Positions 15,019 to 22,908 are shown, counted from the first letter of the stretch. The stretch is DNA of 30,340 nucleotides from CAZOYN01 sp964584135 (GCA_964584135.1 CAZOYN010000006.1:1-30340); one strand, 5' to 3'. The notes: a model not told the origin generated them from the sequence alone. A program made the numbers and translations.

Positions 15019-15669
15019 ATGCGTATTAATAAGTTTGTAGCCCTAGCCAGCGGCCTCAGCCGGCGAGCCGCCGACGCGGCGATTAGCGAGGGCAGGGTAG
15101 TCGTTAACGGCGACACTCCGAGTGCTGGCCAACAGATCAGCCCATCTGATGTCGTGACCCTTGACGGGCAGCCTATATATACCAACGGCATCAAGCCGGT
15201 CACCATTATGCTTAATAAGCCAGCTGGCTACGTGGTCAGCCGTGACGGACAGGGCAGCCCAACCATCTACGAGTTGCTGCCCACAGACTACCAAGTGCTC
15301 AAACCGGTTGGCCGGCTGGATAAAGACTCCTCCGGGTTATTGCTCTTAACAAATGATGGGCAGATGGCCCATGAACTAACACATCCCAGCTTTGCCAAAA
15401 CCAAGGTCTATGAAGTCCAGTTAAATAAATCATTAATTCCTGCCGACCAGCTAAAAATTGAACACGGCGTTCAGCTTGAAGACGGCCTAAGCGCTCTAAA
15501 ACTAACTGGTTCTGGCGATGATTGGACCGTGCGCATGCACGAGGGCCGCAACCGCCAAATCCGCCGCACCTTCGCCGCCCTGGGCTACACCGTCACCAAA
15601 CTCCACCGCACCCACTTCGGCGACCATAAGCTTTATGGCGTAGGGCCGGGACAAACCAAAATATTGTAA
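15019..15669 (+). CDS. RsuA/RluB/RluE/RluF-family pseudouridine synthase
   Basis: 216 aa, a compact member of the family that converts a uridine of 16S or 23S rRNA to pseudouridine. Seen: an S4 RNA-binding domain (residues 1-60, MRINKFVALASGLSRR and RVVVNG), then the catalytic domain with MLNKPAGYVVS and the signature PVGRLDKDSSGLLLLTNDG, whose Asp101 is the catalytic residue, followed by HPSFAKTKVYEV and, near the C-terminus, EGRNRQIRRTFAALG. The last is the typical closing motif of RsuA-type enzymes. Whether it modifies the small or large subunit cannot be told from sequence alone. A T-rich stretch follows the stop, without a clear hairpin. Confidence 0.9.
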   Translation: MRINKFVALASGLSRRAADAAISEGRVVVNGDTPSAGQQISPSDVVTLDGQPIYTNGIKPVTIMLNKPAGYVVSRDGQGSPTIYELLPTDYQVLKPVGRLDKDSSGLLLLTNDGQMAHELTHPSFAKTKVYEVQLNKSLIPADQLKIEHGVQLEDGLSALKLTGSGDDWTVRMHEGRNRQIRRTFAALGYTVTKLHRTHFGDHKLYGVGPGQTKIL

Positions 15670-15698
15670 AATTTGTATTTTTATTCTAAAGTATACGT

Positions 15699-16382
15699 GT
15701 GTTTACTCCTTCGAAGGAAAGAATTAAAAGTTCATTTGCAACACTCCATCAACTGGAAGACCAGGAGCTCATGTTTGATGCTGCCGTCCTCAGCCAGCGT
15801 CTTCGTTACGTAGTAGACCGAGGCCGTAATGCGGTCTATCAAGAACTTGGCTATTTTGCACGACGGGCGTTTCTGGAACAATTTGGTCCACTGCCACAAC
15901 ACGTTGAGGGGGCCAGTTACTCAGGTTTTGATGTGCCGGCCCGGTTACTTGCATTGGCTCCGGCAGCTTGGCTGGACTACTGCATGGTGACTGAGGAGGC
16001 TACCGACAGCGACGCACTAGGCAGGAGTTTAAAAAACAGTGCAGACACACTCGCCCGTTTCTTAAATCTACCGAATGAAACCAACCGAGCAGCCGAGCTA
16101 CGCTTTGGCCTGCGAAAAGATGATAGTGTTGTATCTGAACTTTTTCATTTTGAAACAACATGGCAGGACCCCTTGTTCATTGCAGACGATGAAACATATA
16201 GAGAATTCCGAAGTCATCCTCACCCGATCTATAATCCTGAGCGCCCCAGAAACCAACAAGTTTGCCCAGCCACCAAACTCGTGCTCCGGCGCATTTGGCC
16301 CGCTATGGTGGATTTGGCGGTTGCCACACCGCAAGTCTTTGATTATGACTTGGGAATGACAGATAATAGAGGAGTCTCATGA
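15699..16382 (+). CDS. Unrecognised 227-aa protein coupled to der
   Basis: GTG start at 15699; a -10-like TATTCT (15682-15687) lies 11 bp upstream, so nearly leaderless. Its stop overlaps the der start (ATGA at 16379-16382), so the two are co-translated. I do not recognise it. Seen: a helical N-terminal half rich in Arg/Leu/Phe (RLRYVVDRGRNAVYQELGYFARRAF), PARLLALAPAAWLDY, then NETNRAAELRFGLRKDD and a C-terminal helix LVLRRIWPAMVDLAVATP. No membrane helix, Cys cluster or nucleotide-binding motif. GC is lower than that of der. The coupling may be positional only. Confidence 0.7.
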   Translation: MFTPSKERIKSSFATLHQLEDQELMFDAAVLSQRLRYVVDRGRNAVYQELGYFARRAFLEQFGPLPQHVEGASYSGFDVPARLLALAPAAWLDYCMVTEEATDSDALGRSLKNSADTLARFLNLPNETNRAAELRFGLRKDDSVVSELFHFETTWQDPLFIADDETYREFRSHPHPIYNPERPRNQQVCPATKLVLRRIWPAMVDLAVATPQVFDYDLGMTDNRGVS

Positions 16383-17743
16383 GTAAGAAATTACCGATTG
16401 TAGCAATTGTGGGCCGAGCCAACGTGGGCAAGTCCAGCTTGTTCAATGCCGTCTTGGATCGGCGTGAGGCGATTGTGGCCCGCGAAGCCGGCACTACCCG
16501 TGACAGCATCATGGCCAAGGCCGAGTACGGCGACCAACACTTTTGGCTAGTGGACACTGCCGGCGTCAAAGACCCGGAAGACGAGTTTGAATTTACCATC
16601 CAGGAACAGATCATCCAGGCCGCCGACAGTGCCGACGTTATTTGGGTCGTCGTCGAAGCCGACGTGCCAATCACCGAAGAGGACCGGCGGGTCGCCACCA
16701 TGGCGCTCAAAAGTCGCAAGCCAGTATTTTTGATTATCAATAAAGTCGACAAAGCCAAGGGCCACGACCTGAGCGGCTTTGACCGGCTGGGTATTAAGCC
16801 CATGATCCGCACCAGCATGAGCCAGGGGCGCGGCCTGGAGCAGCTGCTGGATGAAGTGGTCAAAATCATCCCCAAAGCCAGCCTGGCCGAAGATGACGAC
16901 CGCCTGCGCATCGCCCTATTGGGCCGGCCAAATGTCGGCAAATCTTCGCTATTTAACTCCTTGGCCAAGAAGCAGCAGGCGATTGTGGCCGACCGGGCCG
17001 GCACCACCCGCGACATTAACCGGGCTGTGGTGCGCTACGAGGGCCGTGAGATTGAATTAATGGACACTGCCGGCTTGCGCCGTAGTGGCCGCATCGCCCA
17101 GGGCATAGAGAGCTTTAGCGTCATCCGAGCCTTAAGCGCCATCGAACAGGCCGACGTCTGCTTCTTGCTGATGGACGTCAATGAACTCAATGTCCAGCTC
17201 GACCAAAAAATCGCCGGTATGGTGAAAGACGCCGGCAAGGGCTTGGTGCTGGTTGTCAGCAAATGGGACGCCGCCGAAGACAAAGATGCCTTCACCCGCG
17301 ACGCGCTGGCCCCCCAAATCGCGGCTAATTATGATTTTGTGCCCTGGGCACCCCTGATTTTTACCAGTGCCGAAACCGGCCAGAACGTCACCAAATTGTT
17401 TGACCTGGCCCAGGAAATTGACACTGAACGCCACAAACGCATCAGCACACCGGAGCTTAATAAATGGCTGCGCCAGGCCGTGGATTTGCACCCGCCAGCC
17501 GGCCTCAAAAACCGCAGCCCCAAGCTCAATTACATGGTCCAAGAAACCGACAACCCCACGCCAGCCTTTAAAATCTTTGGCAGCCATACCAAGTTCGTCC
17601 ACTGGAGCTACCGCCGTTACCTGGAACGCTCACTGCGCGAACGCTACGGTTACAGCGGCACGCCGGTACAGCTGTGGCTCATTGAAAAGCATATTACCCA
17701 CAAACACGGCGTTAGCCCCACCCGCCTTAAGGAGCAGCGCTAG
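16379..17743 (+). CDS. der: Ribosome-assembly GTPase Der (EngA)
   Basis: 454 aa, the usual length. Der has two tandem GTPase domains and a KH-like C-terminal domain, and helps build the 50S subunit. Seen: first G1 GRANVGKSSLFN near residue 11, DTAG in LVDTAGVKD, NKVD; second G1 GRPNVGKSSLFN near residue 182, MDTAGLRRSG, SKWD; then the KH-like end with LKNRSPKLNYM and FVHWSYRRYLERSLRERYG. The ATG at 16379 has GAGGAG at 16369-16374, 4 bp upstream, and overlaps the preceding stop. Both GTPase sites look intact. Confidence 0.97.
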   Translation: MSKKLPIVAIVGRANVGKSSLFNAVLDRREAIVAREAGTTRDSIMAKAEYGDQHFWLVDTAGVKDPEDEFEFTIQEQIIQAADSADVIWVVVEADVPITEEDRRVATMALKSRKPVFLIINKVDKAKGHDLSGFDRLGIKPMIRTSMSQGRGLEQLLDEVVKIIPKASLAEDDDRLRIALLGRPNVGKSSLFNSLAKKQQAIVADRAGTTRDINRAVVRYEGREIELMDTAGLRRSGRIAQGIESFSVIRALSAIEQADVCFLLMDVNELNVQLDQKIAGMVKDAGKGLVLVVSKWDAAEDKDAFTRDALAPQIAANYDFVPWAPLIFTSAETGQNVTKLFDLAQEIDTERHKRISTPELNKWLRQAVDLHPPAGLKNRSPKLNYMVQETDNPTPAFKIFGSHTKFVHWSYRRYLERSLRERYGYSGTPVQLWLIEKHITHKHGVSPTRLKEQR

Positions 17744-18384
17744 TGGCCTGGTTACAGAAGCGGCCACAAGTGAGTAACCCGACGATGTTTTATACCGTCG
17801 GCCTGAACAAAACCGTGCTGCTCGTGGGCCTCGGCAACCCCGGCGCCGAATACGACCTAACGCGTCACAACATTGGCTTTGCCTGTCTGGATGAGTTCGT
17901 GGCCAAAACCGATGAAATGGCCGCTTGGATGGTTAAAAAAGACCTGAAATGCCAGTTTAGCAGCGGCCAATTGGGCGATACCCGGGTGCTGGCCATCAAG
18001 CCCACCACGTTTATGAACCTCAGCGGCGAAGCCGTGCAGGCCGCCGTACATTTTTATAAGGTGTCCCCGGATAAAATTGTTGTCTTACACGACGAGCTAG
18101 ATATTGATTTCGGCCAAATCCGCTTGCGCGTCGGTGGCAGCGACGCCGGCCATAACGGCGTCAAATCTATTATTGAACACCTGGACGATAATTTTGGCCG
18201 AGTACGCATCGGCATCGGCCCGAAAACGCCCGCCCGTATTAAAAGCGAAAACTTTGTCTTGCAGCAGTTTTCAGCTGAGGAACAGGCTCAACTACCTAAT
18301 CTAACCCGTGAGGCGAACGCTATTTTGAGCGAATATATCTACGGCGGCGAGTTGCCACACGAAACCCGTAGCTTCCTGGTTTAA
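17743..18384 (+). CDS. pth: Peptidyl-tRNA hydrolase
   Basis: 213 aa from a GTG at 17743 that shares its G with the der stop codon; an ATG at 17785 gives a 199-aa form, nearer the family's usual length, and is an equally good start. Pth frees tRNA from peptidyl-tRNAs that drop off the ribosome. Seen: VLLVGLGNPGAEYDLTRHNIGF with the catalytic His in TRHN, KPTTFMNLSGEAV with the conserved Asn, VLHDELDIDFG with the catalytic Asp, and GGSDAGHNGVKSI. All key residues are present. It lies in a run with der, and a strong hairpin follows the gene. Confidence 0.95.
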   Translation: MAWLQKRPQVSNPTMFYTVGLNKTVLLVGLGNPGAEYDLTRHNIGFACLDEFVAKTDEMAAWMVKKDLKCQFSSGQLGDTRVLAIKPTTFMNLSGEAVQAAVHFYKVSPDKIVVLHDELDIDFGQIRLRVGGSDAGHNGVKSIIEHLDDNFGRVRIGIGPKTPARIKSENFVLQQFSAEEQAQLPNLTREANAILSEYIYGGELPHETRSFLV

Positions 18385-18394
18385 AAGTACCTAA

Positions 18395-18435
18395 AAAGGC
18401 CGATGAGAGGGGGTGGGCACCGCTCATCGGCCTTT
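18395..18435. terminator. Strong bidirectional terminator after pth
   Basis: Perfect 13-bp stem, AAAGGCCGATGAG (18395-18407) with CTCATCGGCCTTT (18423-18435), loop of 15 nt. On the plus strand it ends pth with TTTATA; on the minus strand it is followed by TTTTT, a better U-tract. It could therefore also end a minus-strand transcript from the gap to its right. Confidence 0.8.
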
Positions 18436-18439
18436 ATAC

Positions 18440-18780
18440 CCTTCAACCCACCCCAGCGAAACATCGGCGTCTAAACAAATGTGACTCGTGTCTACCTTGC
18501 GGTAACCATTTAGGTTCGCTTTGAATTGGGGACCCAGAGATCTGTCCTAAGACGGATCGAGGAATCTAGTTAAAGGGGTTAGTAAGCTTTAGAACGCCGC
18601 CGGGCCGAACCCGGAACCAAGAGATAAGTGGAGGGTAACAACTTTTTCCTATGGCACGCTCTAAAGCAATCTAACACACGCTCCAACACGTGGTTGAAGC
18701 TGTTAGAATGGGGATATAAGGTGCGAGGAATCCCTTAAGGGGATCCACGATTTGCTATTTTAGCAAATCTATGTCTTGAT
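18440..18780. ncRNA. Candidate structured RNA of unknown class
   Basis: There is no ORF of note in the 596 bp from 18385 to 18980. Hairpins seen: GATCTGTC-CTAA-GACGGATC at about 18539-18558 (one G-U pair), CCGGG/CCCGG at about 18600-18614, CTAACA/TGTTAG with inner GCT/AGC and CAAC/GTTG at about 18671-18707, GGAATCCC/GGGGATCC near 18727-18746, and a perfect 9-bp GATTTGCTA/TAGCAAATC at 18749-18769. AGCGAA and TTCGCT pair over 18455-18522. G-U pairs in two hairpins favour the plus strand, while the terminator's better U-tract favours the minus strand, so orientation is open. The conserved RNase P core, tmRNA ends and SRP loop are not found. Its density of hairpins and GC content unlike plain spacer suggest a real RNA. 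Confidence 0.4.
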
Positions 18781-18910
18781 GTCAATACTTTATAATATTT
18801 TCCCGTTTCTGCAAGACGCTTATGCTCTCTGTTAGCCGGTCTGGGCAGCGCAAAATGTTAAATATTCTTCATCTATTTCTATCTGTTCTTTTTGGCGGTT
18901 TTAATTTTTT

Positions 18911-18975
18911 CACATTTTTTCGTTACTGGTCAGTTTTCTAAGGTGTAAAATATAACCCGGTAACGAAATTTTGTG
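18911..18975. promoter_or_regulatory. Operator-like inverted repeat around the promoter of the TrmB-like gene
   Basis: Left arm 18911-18929 and right arm 18957-18975 are 19-bp inverted repeats with a perfect core (TTTCGTTAC on one strand) and four mismatches in all. Between and overlapping them are TTACTG (18923-18928) and TAAAAT (18946-18951) with a 17-bp spacer, a plausible promoter. The right arm ends 5 bp before the GTG start at 18981. A bound regulator would cover -35 and the start region, as expected of autorepression by the HTH protein encoded next. Confidence 0.55.
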
Positions 18976-18980
18976 AAAAA

Positions 18981-19283
18981 GTGAAAAACGATTTTTCGAC
19001 ATTGTCCAAGCTCGGCCTCAGTAGACTAGGCATTGCCTGTTATGCCAGCTTACTTGAAGACGGCAACGCAACAGCTCGGGTACTTGCAAAACGACTTGGC
19101 AAATCCGACAAAAGCCTGTATCGCATGTTAAGAGAGCTGGAAGAAAAGGGCTTCGTAACCACCTTTAAGGGCGAGCAGCAGCCACTGTACTTCTACGCGA
19201 TTAAGCTCGATATAGCAGTTCAAAAACTAAGTCTATACCAACAACACGTGGTAGTTGAGTTAAGACAGCACAATAAACCTTAA
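18981..19283 (+). CDS. TrmB-like winged-helix transcriptional regulator
   Basis: 100 aa, GTG start. Seen: LSKLGLSRLGIACYASLLEDGNATARVLAKRLGKS, a winged helix-turn-helix of the TrmB type (the ACYASLLEDG helix, ARVLAKRLGKSDKSLYRML as recognition unit, KGFVTTF as wing), followed by QPLYFYAIKLDIAVQKL and a short helical end. Archaeal TrmB proteins have a large sugar-binding domain; it is absent, so this is a minimal DNA-binding version. The inverted repeat directly upstream is a candidate operator for it. The next gene, dprA, has its own promoter 50 bp later. Confidence 0.8.
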   Translation: MKNDFSTLSKLGLSRLGIACYASLLEDGNATARVLAKRLGKSDKSLYRMLRELEEKGFVTTFKGEQQPLYFYAIKLDIAVQKLSLYQQHVVVELRQHNKP

Positions 19284-19333
19284 AAACTTCTTAAATTTGC
19301 CGAGAAAAATGTGACGAGAACAGGCGTGCAGCC

Positions 19334-19339
19334 TATACT
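19334..19339 (+). promoter_or_regulatory. -10 box TATACT, leaderless start of dprA
   Basis: TATACT at 19334-19339, six bases before the ATG at 19346; TGACGA about 16 bp upstream may serve as -35. No Shine-Dalgarno sequence. Confidence 0.6.
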
Positions 19340-19345
19340 GCCTCC

Positions 19346-20209
19346 ATGCAAACCAGAGCACTGACCCAAAGCAGTGAAGAGTACCCGGAACGGCTCCAGC
19401 AGCTCCACGCCCCGCCGGATCCCCTGTTTGTGCTGGGCGCCAGCCTCAGTGAGCTATTAAGACGGCCGGCAGTGGCCATTGTGGGCACACGCAAGATGAC
19501 ACTATACGGCGAGCAAGTTACCGAAAAACTGGCCGCCGAGCTAGCCGAGCAGGGCATAGTAATAATTAGCGGTTTAGCAACAGGGGTAGATGCCCTGGCG
19601 CATCGGGCAGCTTTGAGCGTTGGCGGCCTGGCAATCGCTGTCTTGCCAAGCCCAGTAGACGATGTCGTACCAATACAAAATAAACAACTGGCCGAAGAGA
19701 TTTTGAAGCAGGGCGGGGCACTCGTCAGCGAATATCCGAGCGACGAATATCCGCAAAAGCAATATTTTATCGCCCGTAACCGGATTATGTCGGGCTTGGC
19801 GCAAGCCGTACTTATCACCGAAGCCGGCGAGAAAAGCGGCGCGCTTTACACCGCAAACTTTGCCAAAGAACAGAATCGGGATGTACTGGTCGTGCCCGGC
19901 AATATCACGCAACAAGGAAGTGTGGGAGCCAATAGTCTCATTAAGAGTGGGGCGGCACTGGTTACTTGCACCGAAGACGTGCTGTTTGTACTGGGCCTGG
20001 TGGGCCACGGCCCAAAAGCCCTTAAAGTGCGGGGGCGCAACAAACATGAGCAGCGAGTACTTGATTTGATGCTGGAGGGCCTCAGCAGTGCCGACGACTT
20101 GCTGGAACACAGCAATTTAGCTGTGCCGCAGTTTAACCAAGTCATTACCATGCTGGAAATCAGCGGCAAAATCCGGCCGCTGGGCGCCAACAATTGGGCC
20201 ATTGCCTAA
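19346..20209 (+). CDS. dprA: DNA-processing protein DprA
   Basis: 287 aa. DprA binds incoming single-stranded DNA during natural transformation and loads RecA on it. Seen: the Rossmann-fold core with VAIVGTRKMTLYG, IISGLATGVDALAHRAAL, AVLPSPVDDVVP, EYPSDEYPQKQYFIARNRI (the conserved RNRI motif), GEKSGALYTANFA and VLVVPGNITQQGSVGAN, then a short C-terminal winged-helix part (LEGLSSADDLLEHSN, ITMLEISGKIRPLGAN). All core motifs are present. Saccharibacteria usually keep competence genes despite small genomes, which fits dependence on imported nucleic acid. Confidence 0.95.
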   Translation: MQTRALTQSSEEYPERLQQLHAPPDPLFVLGASLSELLRRPAVAIVGTRKMTLYGEQVTEKLAAELAEQGIVIISGLATGVDALAHRAALSVGGLAIAVLPSPVDDVVPIQNKQLAEEILKQGGALVSEYPSDEYPQKQYFIARNRIMSGLAQAVLITEAGEKSGALYTANFAKEQNRDVLVVPGNITQQGSVGANSLIKSGAALVTCTEDVLFVLGLVGHGPKALKVRGRNKHEQRVLDLMLEGLSSADDLLEHSNLAVPQFNQVITMLEISGKIRPLGANNWAIA

Positions 20210-20215
20210 GCATGC

Positions 20216-20221
20216 TACACT
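20216..20221 (+). promoter_or_regulatory. -10 box TACACT, leaderless start of a small membrane protein
   Basis: TACACT at 20216-20221, six bases before the ATG at 20228 and seven after the dprA stop. Same geometry as the dprA and topA starts. Confidence 0.45.
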
Positions 20222-20227
20222 GGTGGG

Positions 20228-20398
20228 ATGAAGCTTATGATTTGGATCGGCATCACGGTTGGCGGCCTGGTCGGGAGTTGGCTCGGGGCACTCATGAGTC
20301 ATGGCAATTGGCTCGGTGGTTGGAGTATATTGCTGGGCGGTGTTGGCTCGGTGGTTGGCATTTGGGCCGGATATAAAGCCGGCCAATATATGGGCTGA
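20228..20398 (+). CDS. 56-aa Gly-rich two-helix membrane protein
   Basis: Starts with MKLMIWIGITVGGLVGSWLG and ends AGYKAGQYMG. Two hydrophobic segments (about residues 4-22 and 33-50) are separated by a short loop SHGNWLGG. Gly spacing of the glycine-zipper kind (GxxxG in both halves, GGLVGSWLG, GGVGSVVGIWAG) suggests tight helix packing or oligomerisation. The ORF has the same leaderless -10 geometry as its neighbours and fills the whole gap between dprA and topA, which supports it as a real gene. Function unknown; a holin, a small toxin or a membrane-assembly factor cannot be told apart. Confidence 0.6.
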   Translation: MKLMIWIGITVGGLVGSWLGALMSHGNWLGGWSILLGGVGSVVGIWAGYKAGQYMG

Positions 20399-20437
20399 TT
20401 CTTATATATAATGTTGCGTTCTGGCGGCTAATACGCT

Positions 20438-20443
20438 TAAGAT
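20438..20443 (+). promoter_or_regulatory. -10 box TAAGAT, leaderless start of topA
   Basis: TAAGAT at 20438-20443, seven bases before the ATG at 20451. An in-frame ATG at 20442 overlaps the -10 itself and so cannot be the start; 20451 also gives the family's usual first residues MAKNLVIVES. Confidence 0.6.
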
Positions 20444-20450
20444 GGTAGGC

Positions 20451-22736
20451 ATGGCTAAAAATCTTGTTATTGTAGAGAGCCCCGCCAAAGCCAAAACCAT
20501 CGAGAAATTCCTTGGTAAGGATTACGCTGTTAAGAGCAGCTTTGGCCACATCCGCGACCTGCCAAAAAAAGGCTTGAACATCGATATTGAGCACAATTTC
20601 GCGCCCAAGTACGAAGTGAGCGGTGATAAGCGCAAGGTTGTTGCCGAGCTTAAAAAAGCCGCCGCCGGCAGCGAAGTCTGGCTGGCCAGCGATGAGGACC
20701 GTGAGGGTGAGGCCATTGCCTGGCACCTGACCCAAGCGCTGAAACTCGACCCAGCCAAGACCAAGCGCATTGTGTTTCACGAGATCACCAAAACCGCGAT
20801 TGACGCGGCCATGAAGAACCCCCGCACCGTGGACACCAAACTGGTTGATGCCCAGCAGGCTCGCCGGGTGCTCGACCGCCTAGTCGGTTACGAATTATCA
20901 CCGGTGTTGTGGAAGAAAGTCCGGGCCGGTTTAAGCGCCGGGCGGGTGCAATCGGTGGCCGTGCGGCTAATCGTCGAGCGCGAACGCGAAATCCGTGACT
21001 TCACCCCTGAAAAATCCTTTAAAGTGACGGCTGTTTTTACGGCCGATGGCCAGGACTTACCGGCTGAGCTACAAACCAAATTATCAGATGCCGCAGCCGC
21101 CCAAACGTGGTTGGAAAAAGTTGCTGGCGCCTCGTTTAAGGTTAGCAATATCGAGCAGAAACCAGGTAGTCGCAGCCCCGGCGCGCCGTTTACCACCAGC
21201 ACCCTGCAGCAGGAAGCCAGCCGCCGGTTAGGCTATAGCGTCCGCCAAACCATGACCCTCGCCCAGCGCCTCTACGAGGCCGGCCATATCACCTACATGC
21301 GTACCGACAGCACCACGCTATCCGGCTTGGCCATCCAGGCCGCCGAAAGCTATATTAAAGCGACCTACGGCGACCAATACCACCAACGGCGCCAATACCA
21401 GACCAAGAACGCCTCCGCCCAAGAAGCCCACGAAGCCATCCGGCCCACCGAAGTTAACAAGCTTGCGGCTGGGGATGACGACGCCCAGCGCAAACTCTAC
21501 AAATTGATCTGGCAGCGGGCAGTGGCCTCACAAATGGCGCCGGCCCAGCTGGAGCGGACCGAAGTCACCATCACGGTGAGCAATCAACCGCAAGTATTTG
21601 TAGCTAAGGGCGAGGTGCTCCAGTTTGACGGCTTTATGAAAGTGTACGGTGGCACCAAGGACGATACGCTGCTACCTGCCGTGAAGGTCGGTCAAGTCCT
21701 CGAAGTCCAGAGCATTATGGCCACCGAAACCTACAGCCGCTCACCAGCCCGTTACTCCGAGGCCGCCCTGGTGCGCAAGTTGGAAGAGCTCGGCATTGGC
21801 CGCCCGAGCACCTATGCGCCAACTATTTCTACCGTCCAAACCCGTGGCTATGTCGAGAAAAAAGACCTCGATGGCGAGGAACGGCACATTACTGAGCTCA
21901 AACTCGAGCAAGGGCAGGTAACTCAGTCTATCTCATCTATTATAACAGGGGCGGATCGTGGCAAGTTGCTACCCACGGCCATTGCCGAAGTAACCACCGA
22001 CTTCCTGGTCAAATACTTCCCGAGCATTGTCGATTACGACTTTACCGCCCGGGTAGAGGGCGACTTTGACAACATCGCCGACGGTAAGCAGTCGTGGGAA
22101 GCCATGATCGCCGACTTTTACAAAGATTTCCACCCCTTGGTTGAGCAATCCGAAGAAGTCTCGCGCCAAGAAGTGTCACAGGCCCGCGAAATCGGCACTG
22201 ACCCTAAGTCCGGCGAGCCGATTTATGCCCGTTTTGGACGCTATGGCCCGATGCTGCAAATGGGCGACACCGCTGACGAAGCAAAGAAGCCAACCTTTGC
22301 GCCCATGCCCGCCAACACCACGATTGACACCGTCACGCTGGAACAGGCGCTGTTTATGTTCCAACTGCCACGCGCGGTTGGTAAAACCGGCGATGGTCAG
22401 GCTATGACCGCCAATATTGGCCGCTTTGGCCCCTACGTACAGGTCGGCAAAACCTTTGTGTCCATAAAGCCACTCGACCCACACACCATCACCGAAGCCG
22501 AAGCCCGTGCCAAATACACCGAAAAGCTGGCTAAGGACGCCGCCAAGAACATCAACCAGTTCCCGGGTGGTATTAAGGTGTTAAACGGTCCCTATGGCCC
22601 GTATGTGACCGACGGCAAGAAGAACGCCCGCATCGCCAAAGACGTTGACGCCAGCAAGCTGACCGAAGCTGAGGCCACGCAGCTCCTTAAAGAAGCGCCG
22701 GCCAAAAAACGCTTTGTCCGCCGCAAGAAAAAATAA
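20451..22736 (+). CDS. topA: DNA topoisomerase I (type IA)
   Basis: 761 aa. Relaxes negatively supercoiled DNA by single-strand cleavage. Seen: the Toprim domain (MAKNLVIVESPAKAKTIEKF, ASDEDREGEAIAWHL with the metal-binding DxD/E set), the GRVQSVAVRLI segment, catalytic Tyr282 in GHITYMRTDST, then EAHEAIRPTE and GIGRPSTYAPTI. The C-terminus lacks the Cys4 zinc fingers of E. coli TopA and instead has three short Gly/Tyr repeats (ARFGRYGPMLQMG, NIGRFGPYVQVG, LNGPYGPYVTDG), a form common in many bacteria, and ends in a Lys/Arg-rich tail that may bind DNA. All catalytic motifs are present. Confidence 0.97.
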   Translation: MAKNLVIVESPAKAKTIEKFLGKDYAVKSSFGHIRDLPKKGLNIDIEHNFAPKYEVSGDKRKVVAELKKAAAGSEVWLASDEDREGEAIAWHLTQALKLDPAKTKRIVFHEITKTAIDAAMKNPRTVDTKLVDAQQARRVLDRLVGYELSPVLWKKVRAGLSAGRVQSVAVRLIVEREREIRDFTPEKSFKVTAVFTADGQDLPAELQTKLSDAAAAQTWLEKVAGASFKVSNIEQKPGSRSPGAPFTTSTLQQEASRRLGYSVRQTMTLAQRLYEAGHITYMRTDSTTLSGLAIQAAESYIKATYGDQYHQRRQYQTKNASAQEAHEAIRPTEVNKLAAGDDDAQRKLYKLIWQRAVASQMAPAQLERTEVTITVSNQPQVFVAKGEVLQFDGFMKVYGGTKDDTLLPAVKVGQVLEVQSIMATETYSRSPARYSEAALVRKLEELGIGRPSTYAPTISTVQTRGYVEKKDLDGEERHITELKLEQGQVTQSISSIITGADRGKLLPTAIAEVTTDFLVKYFPSIVDYDFTARVEGDFDNIADGKQSWEAMIADFYKDFHPLVEQSEEVSRQEVSQAREIGTDPKSGEPIYARFGRYGPMLQMGDTADEAKKPTFAPMPANTTIDTVTLEQALFMFQLPRAVGKTGDGQAMTANIGRFGPYVQVGKTFVSIKPLDPHTITEAEARAKYTEKLAKDAAKNINQFPGGIKVLNGPYGPYVTDGKKNARIAKDVDASKLTEAEATQLLKEAPAKKRFVRRKKK

Positions 22737-22841
22737 CATTTTTTGATAGATCTCAAAAGCGTTGCCTCGTAACATTTTTACAACATCAAATGCGCAATAT
22801 CGTCGAAGAAGTGCTACAATATACTTATAGAACAAAAAGGG

Positions 22842-22870
22842 TTGACTTTGATCAGCTAAAGTTTTATAAT
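22842..22870 (+). promoter_or_regulatory. Near-consensus sigma-70 promoter of the sigma4/HARE gene
   Basis: TTGACT at 22842-22847, 17-bp spacer, TATAAT at 22865-22870: the best classical promoter in the window. The leader is about 32 nt with AGGGAAG at 22893-22899, 9 bp before the ATG at 22909. A further TACAAT at about 22815 might be a second start. Confidence 0.75.
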
Positions 22871-22908
22871 TACATTAGTAGCGTTTATTAACAGGGAAGA
22901 ATGTACAT

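Noticed and set aside
18385..18980. tmRNA, RNase P RNA or SRP RNA in this gap
   Set aside because: Neither strand shows the tmRNA tRNA-like ends, the RNase P core sequence or the SRP tetraloop region.
20442..20450. ATG at 20442 as start of topA
   Set aside because: It overlaps the -10 box; the ATG at 20451 gives the family's standard N-terminus.
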